This document shows, in pieces, positions 23,450 to 33,858 of a stretch of DNA of 64,000 nt. Within the stretch, counting starts at the first letter, position 1, and each line of letters starts with the position of its first letter. Where the stretch lies: the NCBI GenBank assembly GCA_037903475.1, contig JBAJFG010000140.1, forward strand, positions 1 through 64,000, given 5' to 3'. The notes beneath the pieces are model-generated. The model worked only from the letters and a program-made list of their open reading frames with translations, was not told where the DNA came from and ran no database searches. A program made the position numbers and the translations under genes. This DNA comes from Ancylostoma caninum (lineage: Eukaryota; Nematoda; Chromadorea; Rhabditida; Ancylostomatidae).

Positions 23450-24678
23450 ACCCAACAGCTCGGTGGATTTGAGGACTTTTGATTTTCTGATTTTTTTCTA
23501 AATTTCATTGAAACTGTTCATGTCAACCGTGTCAATTTCTGGAAATCCAGTGACTTCGTATTTTCTACTAGTTGTTACTGGATATCCTTTGTTCGAAAAT
23601 TTCCCAAAGCCCTATTCATCTGCAATTTTTACTTACTTTCAAAGCTCTGTTTTCCTCTCAAGAAAGCCCCGCCCACTTCAGCTGTTGGTCTCATCTGGCG
23701 CCATCGTTCTGGTGGAGGTGAACACGCAATCTTTGCATGATATAATCGTCGTGTCCTACAGTAGGCGGGGATTAGGCTGTGCATTTTAAATGGAAGCCTA
23801 GCATAAGCTGTTGCATAGCGAATTAGTTTTCCATGGTGATATCATGATATTCCTTGGAAAACAGCTGTGCTATTAGTCCTATTTTTTTATTGGAGTATTG
23901 GCTCACGTTTTTCATGTACTATGTGATGTGCATTAGATAGCCATCGATTGATACTGTCCAAAGTCTTTTGCTACTTTGCTGTGTAGTCTATTCTCTAAGA
24001 ATATTTTTTATGGAGTGATCGGAATAGAGTACTTGCCCCGCCCACCTAAATTATTCTGTGTATTCCGCCTTTTCACGAAAGGGCTGCTCAAGCTACTCTG
24101 CGCTTCTTCACCATGTGCACTATCTCACCCTGTCGCGTCCACCTCGCACTTAGTAATTTTTCATGATTTTCAGAAGATTATTCAATCAACTTGACGAACT
24201 TCTTCGCTTGGCACGATGCCAAATCCGAACTTTTAGCGTCTCTACCTCGAGTGAGCATTAGCATGCAAATGAGTGCATATTTGTACTTGTTTGTTTACCA
24301 GTTAAGCACGTGCGAACTTTCCGGCATTTATTAGAGCCAGACAGAGAATGGAATTTACGCACTCGTTAACTGCTTCCTGTCGGTGCGGCTGCGTATGGAA
24401 ATTTCGCTTGAACTGGGAACTCTTTTTTGGCTGTGGATTGTTATTTTCCCCTCCAAAAGTGCTAGAGTGAAGTTCTTGGCTCATTTGAAATTCTAAATAA
24501 GGGTAAATTGAAAAATTTTGTCGCTCGTCTCTCGCTGGTTGATCAAAAAAAGTTGCCAAAAGGTGTGGGCTGGGATAAAGAATAAAAATTCGAGGTAAGG
24601 TGTGGACTCTGTTTCCGAGCAAGGAATTTCGACTTGACATTTCCATCTCATACAAGTTCCATGTCCCCGTCCCCTGAA

Positions 24679-24959
24679 GCCGCATGCATCATCGAGATTA
24701 CCCAGGGAGGACGGACAACTGTCACAATCGCCTCCTCTACCACTCAACCAAGAGGACCTCTTCTACTGCTCTTATTGCTACAGTTTATTTGCGACGAGTG
24801 ATTAGTTGATGAGCTTTTTTTCCATTCCAACTGTTTATTCATTCTTTTTTTAAGTATCCAAACTTTATAAACGTGCTAACATGACACAATCTTACCCGTC
24901 TTAGTGCGACGTCAACGCATTTACCCTGTGTAGTCTCAATAATACATCCAGGCCCTGGC
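24679..24959. repeat. TTACCC palindrome family, divergent copy with insert
   Basis: The left end GCCGCATGCATCATCGAGAT then TACCCAGGG (24679-24707) and the right end TTTACCCTGTGTAGTCTCAA then TAATACATCC (24921-24950) are inverted versions of the terminal sequence seen at 29097, 29270, 50004, 50124 and 62232. The ends are about 280 bp apart instead of the usual 115 bp, so this copy either carries an insertion or is composed of two half-copies. The insert holds a GGACAACTGTCACAA motif at 24713. Confidence 0.5.
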
Positions 24960-25309
24960 TTACCAGCTCTAGTTCTCTATGAGGCTAGTGCTGCAGTAAG
25001 CTACAACTGTGGGAAGCCAGGCTACAGATCCAAAGCCATTTTTGTTTCTCCGTCAGTGAAGTATCCTATGTTCCGGGTGAACAGGCACCTCATTTCCTTG
25101 AAATTTACCCTAATCTGTTCTTTTGATGGGATCATCGTTGAACAGAGCGTGAAAATTTCCGGAGACACCAAAAAAACTTTTTCGTTATATTATAATTCAC
25201 GCAGCTTCAACGGAAATCATGACTGCGGGGTACTTTTCACGTATGAAGGAGCACATTAAGGTTTGAAGATGTGAAATATGAGATCCATACTCTCTCGCAT
25301 GTGCCATAT

Positions 25310-25440
25310 TGTTTGCGTCTTAGTACTCTGATTGTCTGCGCATCCAAGCATTCCATTGATGCCACTGTTTGGTTTGTTTGATATCACTGTTCATTCTCAT
25401 CCGACTATGTGGTGTGACACATGCAAACAGATATAGACCA
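25310..25440 (+). repeat. dispersed repeat 'CTGCGCATCCACA', copy 3
   Basis: CTCTGATTGTCTGCGCATCC at 25326-25345, followed by AAGCATTCC and a TATGTGGTGTGACACATGC block at about 25404. The order of blocks matches copies 1 and 2. Confidence 0.55.
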
Positions 25441-27109
25441 CTCGAATCTACTCATATGAATAAAGTTAATACTTCATTATAATATGTTCATCATTATGTT
25501 ATCACACAATATTTCAAATCATATAGTGTAGAAGTACATTTAAGAAGTACATGTGAACAATAAAAGTGCATTAACATAGTATAACTACATATATATTCAT
25601 TAACAAAGTAATCGAAGATTGAAGTAGCAACGACAGAGCCTTGCCCGAGAACATAAGCTATGTACACCCTGTGGAAACCGTCAAAGCCCATCTTTTCCAT
25701 TCCAGAATTTTGAACTTCCGAACGCGAATCAAGAAAGATGTTGAAGCAACGTATCACTGCTTGAATTGTCATCCACCCACGAAAATAATTACACGATATT
25801 TTTCTTCAGAAAATTACCCATAATGCAGGTAATTGTCAAATTGTGGTTAGTTTGTGTTGAACTCCTCATATTTCAATCAATCCATATGCCCAGCAGATCA
25901 TTATTGTCTTGCCAAATGGTTTTCTGGGTCCATATGAATTGTTCCCACTACAAATAATAGGATTCTGAGGGCTCGCCTTCTTTACTAGTTTGCGATCCCC
26001 GCGTTGATCTCATTCCTTGATATCCACCTATGGGTGCAACGTTTTATCGTCATGTTTTTGTGTCATCGGTGCCTGTTTTATGTTGGTCTGAACGAACACC
26101 CACGAGCGACGCCAATTTCAGGCCGCAAAATCGAATTCACACGTCCTATTACTCATCAACAATAGCAGAAAGTGACATGTTTCGCTTGCTGCTATTGTCA
26201 GTGTCGTCTGCGGATGACAGCATTCTCCACACTTAGCAGAAGCCTTTTTTACTACGTATCTATATTTACTTTCACAATTCGAAGTATTTTAATGTATTTC
26301 TTAATTTAACACAATGACGACAATGTATGTTTTGCTTTTTTATTCACGTCATCCGAAAGGGAACTTGTCCTCTGCTTTCAAAGAGACATGTAAGTGCTTA
26401 GAGGGTATATTTGGGAATTGATAACGAATATAAAGTCCGCCTTACACATTCGAGACCTTTTGCAGGGATACGGTACTCGTACTGTAGAAACTGTAGATAA
26501 CCATTTTTCCCATTCTGACCAAACGGGGTTATTTCACATGCCGATCCCGATGATGACATCTGTTATGCAGCGAAATGCGCTTCTAGAGAGTTACGGTACG
26601 CTTACAGTTCCTGTTGGACTGTGGAGTACTGTTACACATTAAGTAACTTTGTTATACGTATAACTTTCCAAAAACGTGTTACAGTGGAAGTATAAGAATC
26701 CCTTTGTGCAACGTTCAACTATACATATATTTTGGAAGAAAAACTATATTCACAACATGCTTGCATTAACTGACAATAACTGTGTGTACAGTTCTTACAG
26801 TATTCTTACGATACTCTGTAGAAATGCTCTATGGCTCAAAGATCAAGTCACATTCTCACTCAGCTTGTCAAACAACCCTATTCTAGTAGGTTTCACCAAA
26901 ATCTTTGAGAAAATATGTCCACAGTACCTACAGCATGCATGCAGTACACCCACAAAACTCCGATCCAGTAAAAATGAATGTCATATTCGTGATTCGATTG
27001 CAAAATAAACTCTACGGAAAGATTTTATTATATTTAGTAGAGAAACTGAGATAAATCAGAGTACCACCCACGGTCCGGTTAATTCGTATCTTCCGTTAAG
27101 TATTGATCA
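25441..27109. other. AT-rich stretch, no gene seen
   Basis: No domain or RNA found. A loose inverted repeat with GTTACGGTAC and GTACTGTTAC lies at 26591-26635. Confidence 0.45.
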
Positions 27110-27524
27110 TTAAAGGCAGGGGTCCACCTCATTTTCGTAGTTCAGCTAATAGCAGATTCTGCATCTACTCGGCGCGATGGTTCCAACGGTATACATAAAT
27201 TCTCTCAGAATGGTCTATAAACCCGTCTTCCAGGACGGGGTCTGTAACAGTTTGCCAACCCGAGTTGACGTGTGAAGCTGTTGATCTTATCGATTGGACG
27301 CGCCAAGACTCGTTGACCGACGCGGCAGCCGTGGCAGGCAGCCAGCACAGCTTGGAGCGATCCGCCTCCGGGCTCCAAATTTTTATCCAGTTCGAGCCTT
27401 TCAAAAATGGGGATTTCGTCGCTTCTGTGCCTGTTGATGTACATCCCAGGGATCAACATGATGAGAAGGTCTAGGATATGTTGATAAATCCAACAGGCAG
27501 AACGAGGTGGCCCTCTGCCTTTAA
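27110..27524. mobile_element. TTAAAGGCAG-family MITE, copy 5 (short form)
   Basis: A 415-bp element with ends TTAAAGGCAGGGGTCCACCT and, inverted, TTAAAGGCAGAGGGCCACCT: 18 of 20 positions match. TTAA is present on both sides. The interior includes a small hairpin CCCGTC-ttccag-GACGGG at 27222-27239. Open frames on both strands are chance. Confidence 0.8.
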
Positions 27525-27599
27525 TCTAAAGACTCTCTGCTCGTTTTAACGTCCTAACGCCTCTCTGCGGTTTTCTTTCATTGCCTTCTACGCAAAGGG

Positions 27600-28165
27600 T
27601 TACATTTTTACATTTACCTTTATTTGCCGATCAATATCTCAAATTATGTGGCACCTCAATAGATCAATCCATTCCTTTTTCGTCATGACTCTCGCTGTCC
27701 ATTGCCTGTTACATGTTCCGAGTAGACTGTTGAAATCTTCACGCCGTGTCTTTGGTCGGCCAACTGATCGTTTTGACGTTGTGCGCCATTCCATGAGCAC
27801 CTGAGACCATTTCACATTCGCTGATCTGGCAAGCTCCCAACCCATGAGCCCATTTTCTTTCAACTGCGCTAGCTACCACGTCTTTGATCTCAGTAACTCA
27901 CCGCAACTATGCATTCGTTTTCTTATCCAGAAGTAGTATTCCAACCATGCGGCGCGTTCATTTGTCTTTGTACCGAGACAAGTTTATATTCTGCAGCTTT
28001 TGTCAATACCCATGTTTCGGCTCCGTACAGCATTGCAGGTAAGACGCATTGGTTAAATAATTTGCGCTTCCACTTCACCTCTGCCGTTCTATCATGACGA
28101 CGAAAGCAATTCCATCCAGCTTGGATTCGACGTAGAATTTCTTTGGTAGTGGTTTCGGTGAATGT
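27600..28165 (-). pseudogene. RTE-type LINE fragment, end of reverse transcriptase
   Basis: Read on the minus strand from 28165, the frame gives TKEILRRIQAGWNCF, then KWKRKLFNQCVLPAMLYGAE and TWVLTKAAEYKL. This is the conserved 'RR(I/V)QAGWN.F ... LFN.CVLPA(M/L)LYG.ETW.LTK' block just after the polymerase domain in RTE elements. A stop and a frameshift follow, and the next open part (27863-27639) reads WSQVLMEWRTTSKRSVGRPK then TRREDFNSLL, ending RQWTARVMTKKEWIDLL. These are the typical end of the protein. The 5' part, with endonuclease and catalytic FADD-like motif, is missing, as expected of a 5'-truncated insertion. The tail after the stop is A-rich (aaataaaggtaaatgtaaaa), ending near 27600. 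Confidence 0.87.
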
Positions 28166-28436
28166 GAAGGGTTACTTTGTAACTTACTATGATGTATATG
28201 TATATGAATAAATAAATGGATAAATGTATAAGGTGGTGATTCGGCAACAACATTACCTTTTATGAACAACTAATCTTATTGCTAAATACGACATCGAGCA
28301 AGATTTGAGTGCAGTACAAGTAAAAAATTGGTGTATTATCAAAGCAGGCATATAAGGACAGAACAAATATACGCCTAGATGGGGCCTTACACCACTTACT
28401 AAAAAGGAGATGATAACTGGGATCATCCTCCTCCTA

Positions 28437-28446
28437 CCCCCCCCCC
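28437..28446 (+). repeat. poly-C tract (10 C)
   Basis: Ten consecutive C, within the C-rich run 28424-28462. Confidence 0.95.
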
Positions 28447-28714
28447 GCCCCTCCCCCCTCCTCCCGAGAATGGAGGGGCAAGAATCCTCATGAAAGCCAA
28501 TATCTCCAGATTTGAAGCAAGCGGAGCGATCATGTTGTAGTGCGGTGTATTTGGCGATTCTCTCCCTGGATACGCCGCTCGCAAAATTTTTGAAATTACC
28601 TTTTATAAAACAAATGACAAATTTGGAATAATTAATTTTATATTTTTACTTCTTGTTGTAATTTTTCAAACGTCAATTTTTTTTGTTGTTTTGTATTGGA
28701 AATAACATTTTCAT

Positions 28715-28830
28715 CGATTTTATTATTCCATCCGGGTCCACAAAATGGCAGAGTTGCCACTTTCTTCACAAGCCACCCCACCCCTCTGGCTTACCACTCT
28801 TAGGTCCTGCACTTTAGATTACCTATAATA
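28715..28830 (+). repeat. dispersed repeat with 'ATTATTCCATC ... GAGTTGCCACT' core
   Basis: TTTTATTATTCCATCCGGGT, a short spacer, GGCAGAGTTGCCACTTTCTT, a C-rich run, then GGCTTACCACTCTTAGGTCC TGCA. The last block resembles the 'CCATTCGTAGGTCCCGCAAA' end of the copy at 40330-40450, so the two copies suggest the full order of the repeat. Confidence 0.6.
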
Positions 28831-29096
28831 AACGTGCTAACATTGTGCCCTTGGCACTTTGTATTGAAAATAAATAAGCAATAACATGCACAAATTTACC
28901 TTTCACCTTTGCCTAGCCCCATCAATATGTCTACTCATATGTTACGGTGTTTACACCCAACTATCCACCGGTGATCCTACCCATGAATATGAGATTACCC
29001 ATAGTTCCAATGAGGCATTGGGGCCCAAGTTGGCAACTTTCGCGCTCTCCTTATCCTATCACGACATGACTTTTAGGATAATCAGCCGCTAGCATT

Positions 29097-29198
29097 GTTG
29101 AGATTACCCAGGGGTAAACATGTTAACATCTTGGATTTACCCATCGTTAACAAGTTCATCTACACATTTACCTTCGGCAATCTCAATGACGCATCCAT
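29097..29198. repeat. TTACCC palindrome family, copy
   Basis: The left half GTTGAGATTACCCAGGGGTA then AACATGTTAAC, and the right half TTTACCTTCGGCAATCTCAA then TGACGCATCC, are inverted. The whole unit is about 100 bp. Confidence 0.6.
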
Positions 29199-29269
29199 GT
29201 TCATGTTCACCATCGTTGCTTTGCTTGTTTATCATTTCGTGAATGCCAGTAAAGAACATCTAACATGAT

Positions 29270-29389
29270 GCCGTATGCATCATTGAAATAACCCATGGTG
29301 AGCGTGTTAACACACGCAAATTTATTCATCGCTAGCATGGGCAAAGAGAAGTTTACCCTGGGTAATCTCAGGGTCGCATGCAGGCCCCC
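29270..29389. repeat. TTACCC palindrome family, copy
   Basis: The left half GCCGTATGCATCATTGAAAT then AACCCATGGTGAGCGTGTTAA, and the right half TTTACCCTGGGTAATCTCAG then GGTCGCATGCAGGCCCC, are inverted around a 40-bp centre. The copy lies 72 bp from the previous one. Confidence 0.65.
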
Positions 29390-30377
29390 AACTCTTTTTT
29401 TGTCTATGCTTTTTTCAGTTAGCTAAAATTCTGCAATTTTCCACACCATTACCATGCCTTTTTCGTATGGATTGATTAAAGCTATTTTTGTTAATCTCTA
29501 AAAGATGTGCAGCAATATATTTTCTAGACGCAAACGCCCACATGACGGTCGCCACAGACTTTTATTGGCGCGAACGTAAACGAAATTGCCACAAGGGGAG
29601 AAATAAACGGAAATTGGCCTTTCGGCATTTTGAAAAGCATTTTGTAACGAATGCCATCGCTCATGGAGACATAGCCGAGGAGCAGTGCTCACGACGACTC
29701 GAAGGTGGTCACGACCTTTAGCACGTGACTGGCTGCTGTGATCTACCAGACAATCCGTTTTTTTTTTCTTTGCCACCCACCACACTGGGCTTTCGCCTAA
29801 ACTTTTTTCGTTTTCTTTAATACCAATCTGCGGAGTAATTATAACTCGTTTACTCCTCTCTTGCTTTCTATGCTTTATGCTATGATCAAGATGAGCAAAC
29901 TTCGGCAATTTATCCAACACTACCATACATTCCTGCTCATCCTGAAATTTTCACCCCTGACGCATCTTTACCATTTAGTTCTTCTTGTTTTCTTCGTTGT
30001 TTTTTTTTTCTTTCATTTGTTATGCAATCGTTCCTTCTTTGAAAGCTAATAAGCTTCATGTCAGCGTTGCCACCTTGAAATTTTGACTCTGTTTATCCAT
30101 TCCTTCTTATTGTTATTTGAGTTTCGTCATCTTAGAGGTGTGAACCTTGAGATGTGACACAGTTGCAGTGTTGTCTAGCTCGTAAGGAAATACAGGATGT
30201 TTTCCCGGGAGTAAAGATCGGTGCAATTGTGGACCCAGTACAAGGGCTACGTGCGAATTGCTGGAACCTCCGCTTTCACGTAGTCTTTCAACTGAGAAAT
30301 TGATCTATTGGAATGGATCAGATCGCGCGCCATGTTTACTCCAAGATAAATGCCCTGTATGTCGTGATTCGTCGGTA

Positions 30378-30854
30378 CAGTAGGCGTCGATGGCGGTGGG
30401 CTTTTCCGCGGCTCCGAGGTGCGCGCCGCGCGACCGCGTTGCGAGTGCCGGAACTCGATATCGTCTGCATTGCTTTTTTTCTTTGTCCAAATTGATGATT
30501 TTGGACCGTTTTCTCGTGTTTCTTAGCATTTCCTTACCTTATTCGTGCTTTCTGTGTGTCACTGTTGTGGGTATCCTCCTTTCAAATGCTGCGGTTCCCT
30601 ATTTACATTTGACGAGCGAGAAGCGTTGAAAGCAACGCTTAGCAGGAAGAAAGATAGGAAAGACACGTGTGAGGTATGATGGAGACTTGAGGACCGTGCA
30701 AAAACGTAAAAAAAAAGTTAGAATACATCGAATCGAGATGAAAAACGCATCGAAACACTACGGCGGTGGACGATAACGAATTACGGCGTGTGCGGAACGG
30801 TCGCGCAGCGTGCTTCTCGAGGCCGCAAAAACGCACTTTTATTGACGCCTAGTG
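30378..30854. mobile_element. TA-flanked MITE with long GC-rich inverted arms
   Basis: A 477-bp element flanked by TA (30376-30377 and 30855-30856). The left end is CAGTAGGCGTCGATGG; the right end, read inward, is CACTAGGCGTCAATAA. The arms of about 90-100 bp stay alignable, including GCGGC..CGAG...CGC.GCGCGACCG at 30407-30440 against the inverse at 30790-30827, and 'ATATCGTC/TTATCGTC'. The TA duplication and CASTAGG end fit a Tc1/mariner-type MITE. No coding frame is supported; the ORFs crossing it simply reflect GC-rich arms. Confidence 0.8.
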
Positions 30855-31458
30855 TACTTATACTTGACAAGGCGTGCTTCGCTTAGAATTCTGTCAAAAT
30901 ATCAGGGTTTGTGAATGTTAAAATATAAAATTAAAATGTCGGTGAGCCGTGAACTTTTGTTATTGACACGCCAACGCTTTTCATTTTATCTTTAAGCTTT
31001 TCACTGGTTTCCTTTTTGATTGAGAGACGCGTTGTTTGAGGTGATGGAAGTGGCTTAATAATTGGGTTGATCTATTTTCTTCTACCAGATTGATATGAAA
31101 TAGATATCTCAAGGTTGTTCTATGATCTTACAGCGACCCTCCCAAGGATTCAGAGCTGCGTGCTTTCTCCGAGTATGAAATTCATAAAAGTTATAAAAAC
31201 AAATTTACTTATATTTTTTCGCTTCTCCGCAACTAACTTGGCTCTTCGTGGTAGAATCCTTATTTTTTGAGCTCTTGCAGTCAAATCCACAAAATCTGCT
31301 TTTGTCAAGCAGGTGCTCTATATTTCGAGATGTCATATAGTTAAATGAGCAATACGTGCAGCGTAGACATGTCCTCCCAGATTACTGACGCTACAGAGTA
31401 GTGTGTATATGTACACAGTAAACCATCGTATTTTTTGCATATTTCTTCATATTTTTAA

Positions 31459-32117
31459 CCCATTGCCCACGCCTTCCGCGCCCATTTTTGCGTGTCTGGC
31501 GCGTGGGATCAAAGCCCCTTTCAAGAGTGCGGCGCCCGCGGAGTTCCACACCGTTACGATAGGATAATTAGGACTAAAGCAGATCTTTTTGCAGAAATAA
31601 TTTGAATTCTAGTTCCAGAAGATTACTAGTATCATCGGATCAAATAAGGAGAGAATCTAAACGCTTCTGGATTCCATTAAGGCCGAAGGAAGTTTGTAGA
31701 AGGTATTTTTAGTGTTACAAGGGAGTGCTCAAAAAGTATACACGTTCGTACGGCAGTAACCTGACAAATAAGGAAGTGCAGGATGTAATGTACGTGTTTC
31801 TATGTAGGAAACGTTGCTTTTCTCCAGAATATTTCCATCCACTAGAACTAAAAATACGTATAAAGGAATCTCCCTCGATTTCAAAATCTCATCTTTTTCA
31901 TGATATTTGCCGCAATAAAGGAGAACTCTTTCTTGAACCACAGTTGCTTTAGACCATTTTAGGAAGTATTGTACACATTTTATGTGGAAATACTACAGAA
32001 TAGTTCGAAAATAGGTTGCAGTAGTTGATAATAGGGGCGCGGCCCACCGGTGAGCCGCGCGGTCCCACGCGACCAAGAAAGCGCGGCTCACCGGTGAGCC
32101 ACGCGGTCGCCAATGGG
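31459..32117. mobile_element. piggyBac-like MITE with TTAA target duplication
   Basis: A 659-bp element flanked by TTAA at 31455-31458 and 32118-32121. The ends are CCCATTGCCCACGCC on the left and, read inward, CCCATTGGCGACCGC on the right. TTAA followed by CCC is the signature of piggyBac-type elements. Just inside the right end are two copies of a palindromic block: GGCCCACCGGTGAGCC (32041-32056) and the perfect 16-bp palindrome GGCTCACCGGTGAGCC (32085-32100). Two overlapping short open frames on opposite strands (31725-31952) do not show piggyBac transposase features, so I call it non-autonomous. Confidence 0.8.
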
Positions 32118-32542
32118 TTAACAAAACCGCAGTATGTTTTGCTTTCAGCATTATGTGACTGGAATGCTGCGGTGTTCACAAAATATTCCAATATTTTTCT
32201 GGCCTAATTTCCGGTTTCTCCCAATTCCTACTTGCGGATGTACTGCTCATTTCCTAAGTACATACGTTCTAATCCTGGATTTAAGAAAAAAAACACTTTC
32301 TCACTGCTCTCTTTCTCACAGCAGAGCTCCTTTCGAAAAAGGGTTTTCGCATCCAGCTCTAATCCCTGGATGCCCTCATCCCCCCAATCTCGTTCATATT
32401 CTTCTCCAAGCTGCGTGCCAGCGTTTTTCCTAGGCCAGATTCCGCTCCAGAAACTTGGCATAAATTCTCCGTCAAAACACGCAATGCTCATAGATTCACA
32501 GCGCAGTGGACAAATCGCCCACATTACTCATCGTTGCTCGCT

Positions 32543-32581
32543 AGGACAACGAATAAGATGTCTCTCTGAACGAGTTGTCCT
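32543..32581. repeat. GGAC...GTCC hairpin 1
   Basis: AGGACAAC (32543-32550) pairs perfectly with GTTGTCCT (32574-32581) across a 23-base loop. The right arm is part of the recurrent motif ACGAGTTGTCC. Confidence 0.55.
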
Positions 32582-33608
32582 GTGTTGGTATTAGTTTAGC
32601 TTGACATTCTGTAAAAAAAATCGGGAAAGTAGGCACTGTTAACAAGCTCTCTTCATCAAAATATTCTTCTTCAATTTTGCAGAAAAAATGCACTTTTTCA
32701 TCGTCTGAAGTGATTTTTGTGAACGAAATTTTCTATGCTTGCAGTGAAGCCACGCCCACGAACCAAAACATTACCCGAGTAGTTTGTTTTTCTGGGTCTG
32801 CTTTTCCTAGCCTTCTTTTCTACACGAAATCATGCCCATCATTTTTTAAAAATAACTTTGACCTTTTTTAAAACTGTCCCCTAGACGCCGACACTCCAGT
32901 CAGCTCTGCTACTGCAAAATTCAGGAACGGGGAATTTTTCAGCGGATAAACATATTTTGATCCGGCTCGGGGGTAGGCACTTGTCTCGCTATCTAATTGG
33001 ATGTGGCGTCGAATGAGACCAAATTGACACTGCCAGTGTCATGCTAGAGAGCAAAGGCGGCTACTCTTAGAAACGAGTATTGATTGGCACTGAACAAGAC
33101 AAGTTGGCCACGCCCCTAAACCGACAACTCGTCCATGACTGCGTAATCTGCCATTTTACTATTGTATTGTATACGTGGTAGCATGGGCTCCCTATGTTCT
33201 ATTCTTTGGGGTCTAGTTGAAAATCTACTGAATGTAATTTCTCATAAATGCAGGCAAAATTAAGAATAAGCCACGCCCACTTTCCTCGACGAGGACGAAA
33301 CATTTCCCACAAGTCTTAATTATGTTTGGTACAGGCTTGAAGGCGTAAAATCCAGAAACTAATCCTCACGCTTTCCGTACAATATTTGCCTCATCCTAGG
33401 TGCTGTTGCGATTTCTCTTGTAGTGAGGACACGCCCACCAAACTCGCTATTGGCTGTCATGCCCACGTGATTGTCGTTGTCTTTTAGGATCAATTCATAG
33501 CCTTTAGTAGCAGATTTGTGAAGTGTTTTTAGTCCTCATTAAAAAAAACATTGTTTTTTTTATTCCAATAAGGATCCACCCGGATTACTTTCGACGAATA
33601 AATAACAG

Positions 33609-33727
33609 GTGTGGTGTGTTATACCTGGAAGGGGGCGTGGCCAAGCTCTGCGGTTGGGCAGTTTATACCTTCAGCCAATAGCGGAGCTCGGCCCCGCCAT
33701 CCACGTCAGGTATAATGTGCCATACAC
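33609..33727. repeat. CCAAT hairpin 3 (119-bp foldback)
   Basis: The outer arms GTGTGGTGTGTTATACCTG and CAGGTATAATGTGCCATACA are inverted. Inside them GGGGGCGTGGCCAAGCTCTG then CGGTTGG pairs with CCAATAGCGGAGCTCGGCCC. The loop is 17 bases (gcagtttataccttcag). This is the best-preserved of the five CCAAT hairpins. Confidence 0.75.
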
Positions 33728-33792
33728 AAAATAAGCAAATAAACAAGCTAGTAGTCAAATGAGGAAAAAGCGAGTTGGGTTTGTGGCCACCC

Positions 33793-33858
33793 AGGCTTAG
33801 GCTTAGGTTTGCGCGTGGGTTTGGATTTAGGCTTGGACTAAGGTTTAGGCTTAGGTTT
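33793..33858 (+). repeat. interstitial telomeric repeat, degenerate (TTAGGC)n
   Basis: The tract contains five recognisable TTAGGC units or near-units (for example GGCTTAGGCTTAGG at 33795-33808 and GGTTTAGGCTTAGG at 33842-33855), separated by decayed units such as 'tttggattta'. TTAGGC is the telomere unit of most nematodes. Its position inside ordinary repeat-rich DNA, with degenerate copies, points to an old interstitial insertion or repair scar and not to a chromosome end. Confidence 0.8.

Noticed and set aside
29498..29926. 142-codon minus-strand frame
   Set aside because: Low-complexity Lys/Arg-rich segments and no recognisable motif; an opposite-strand frame is also open in part of it.
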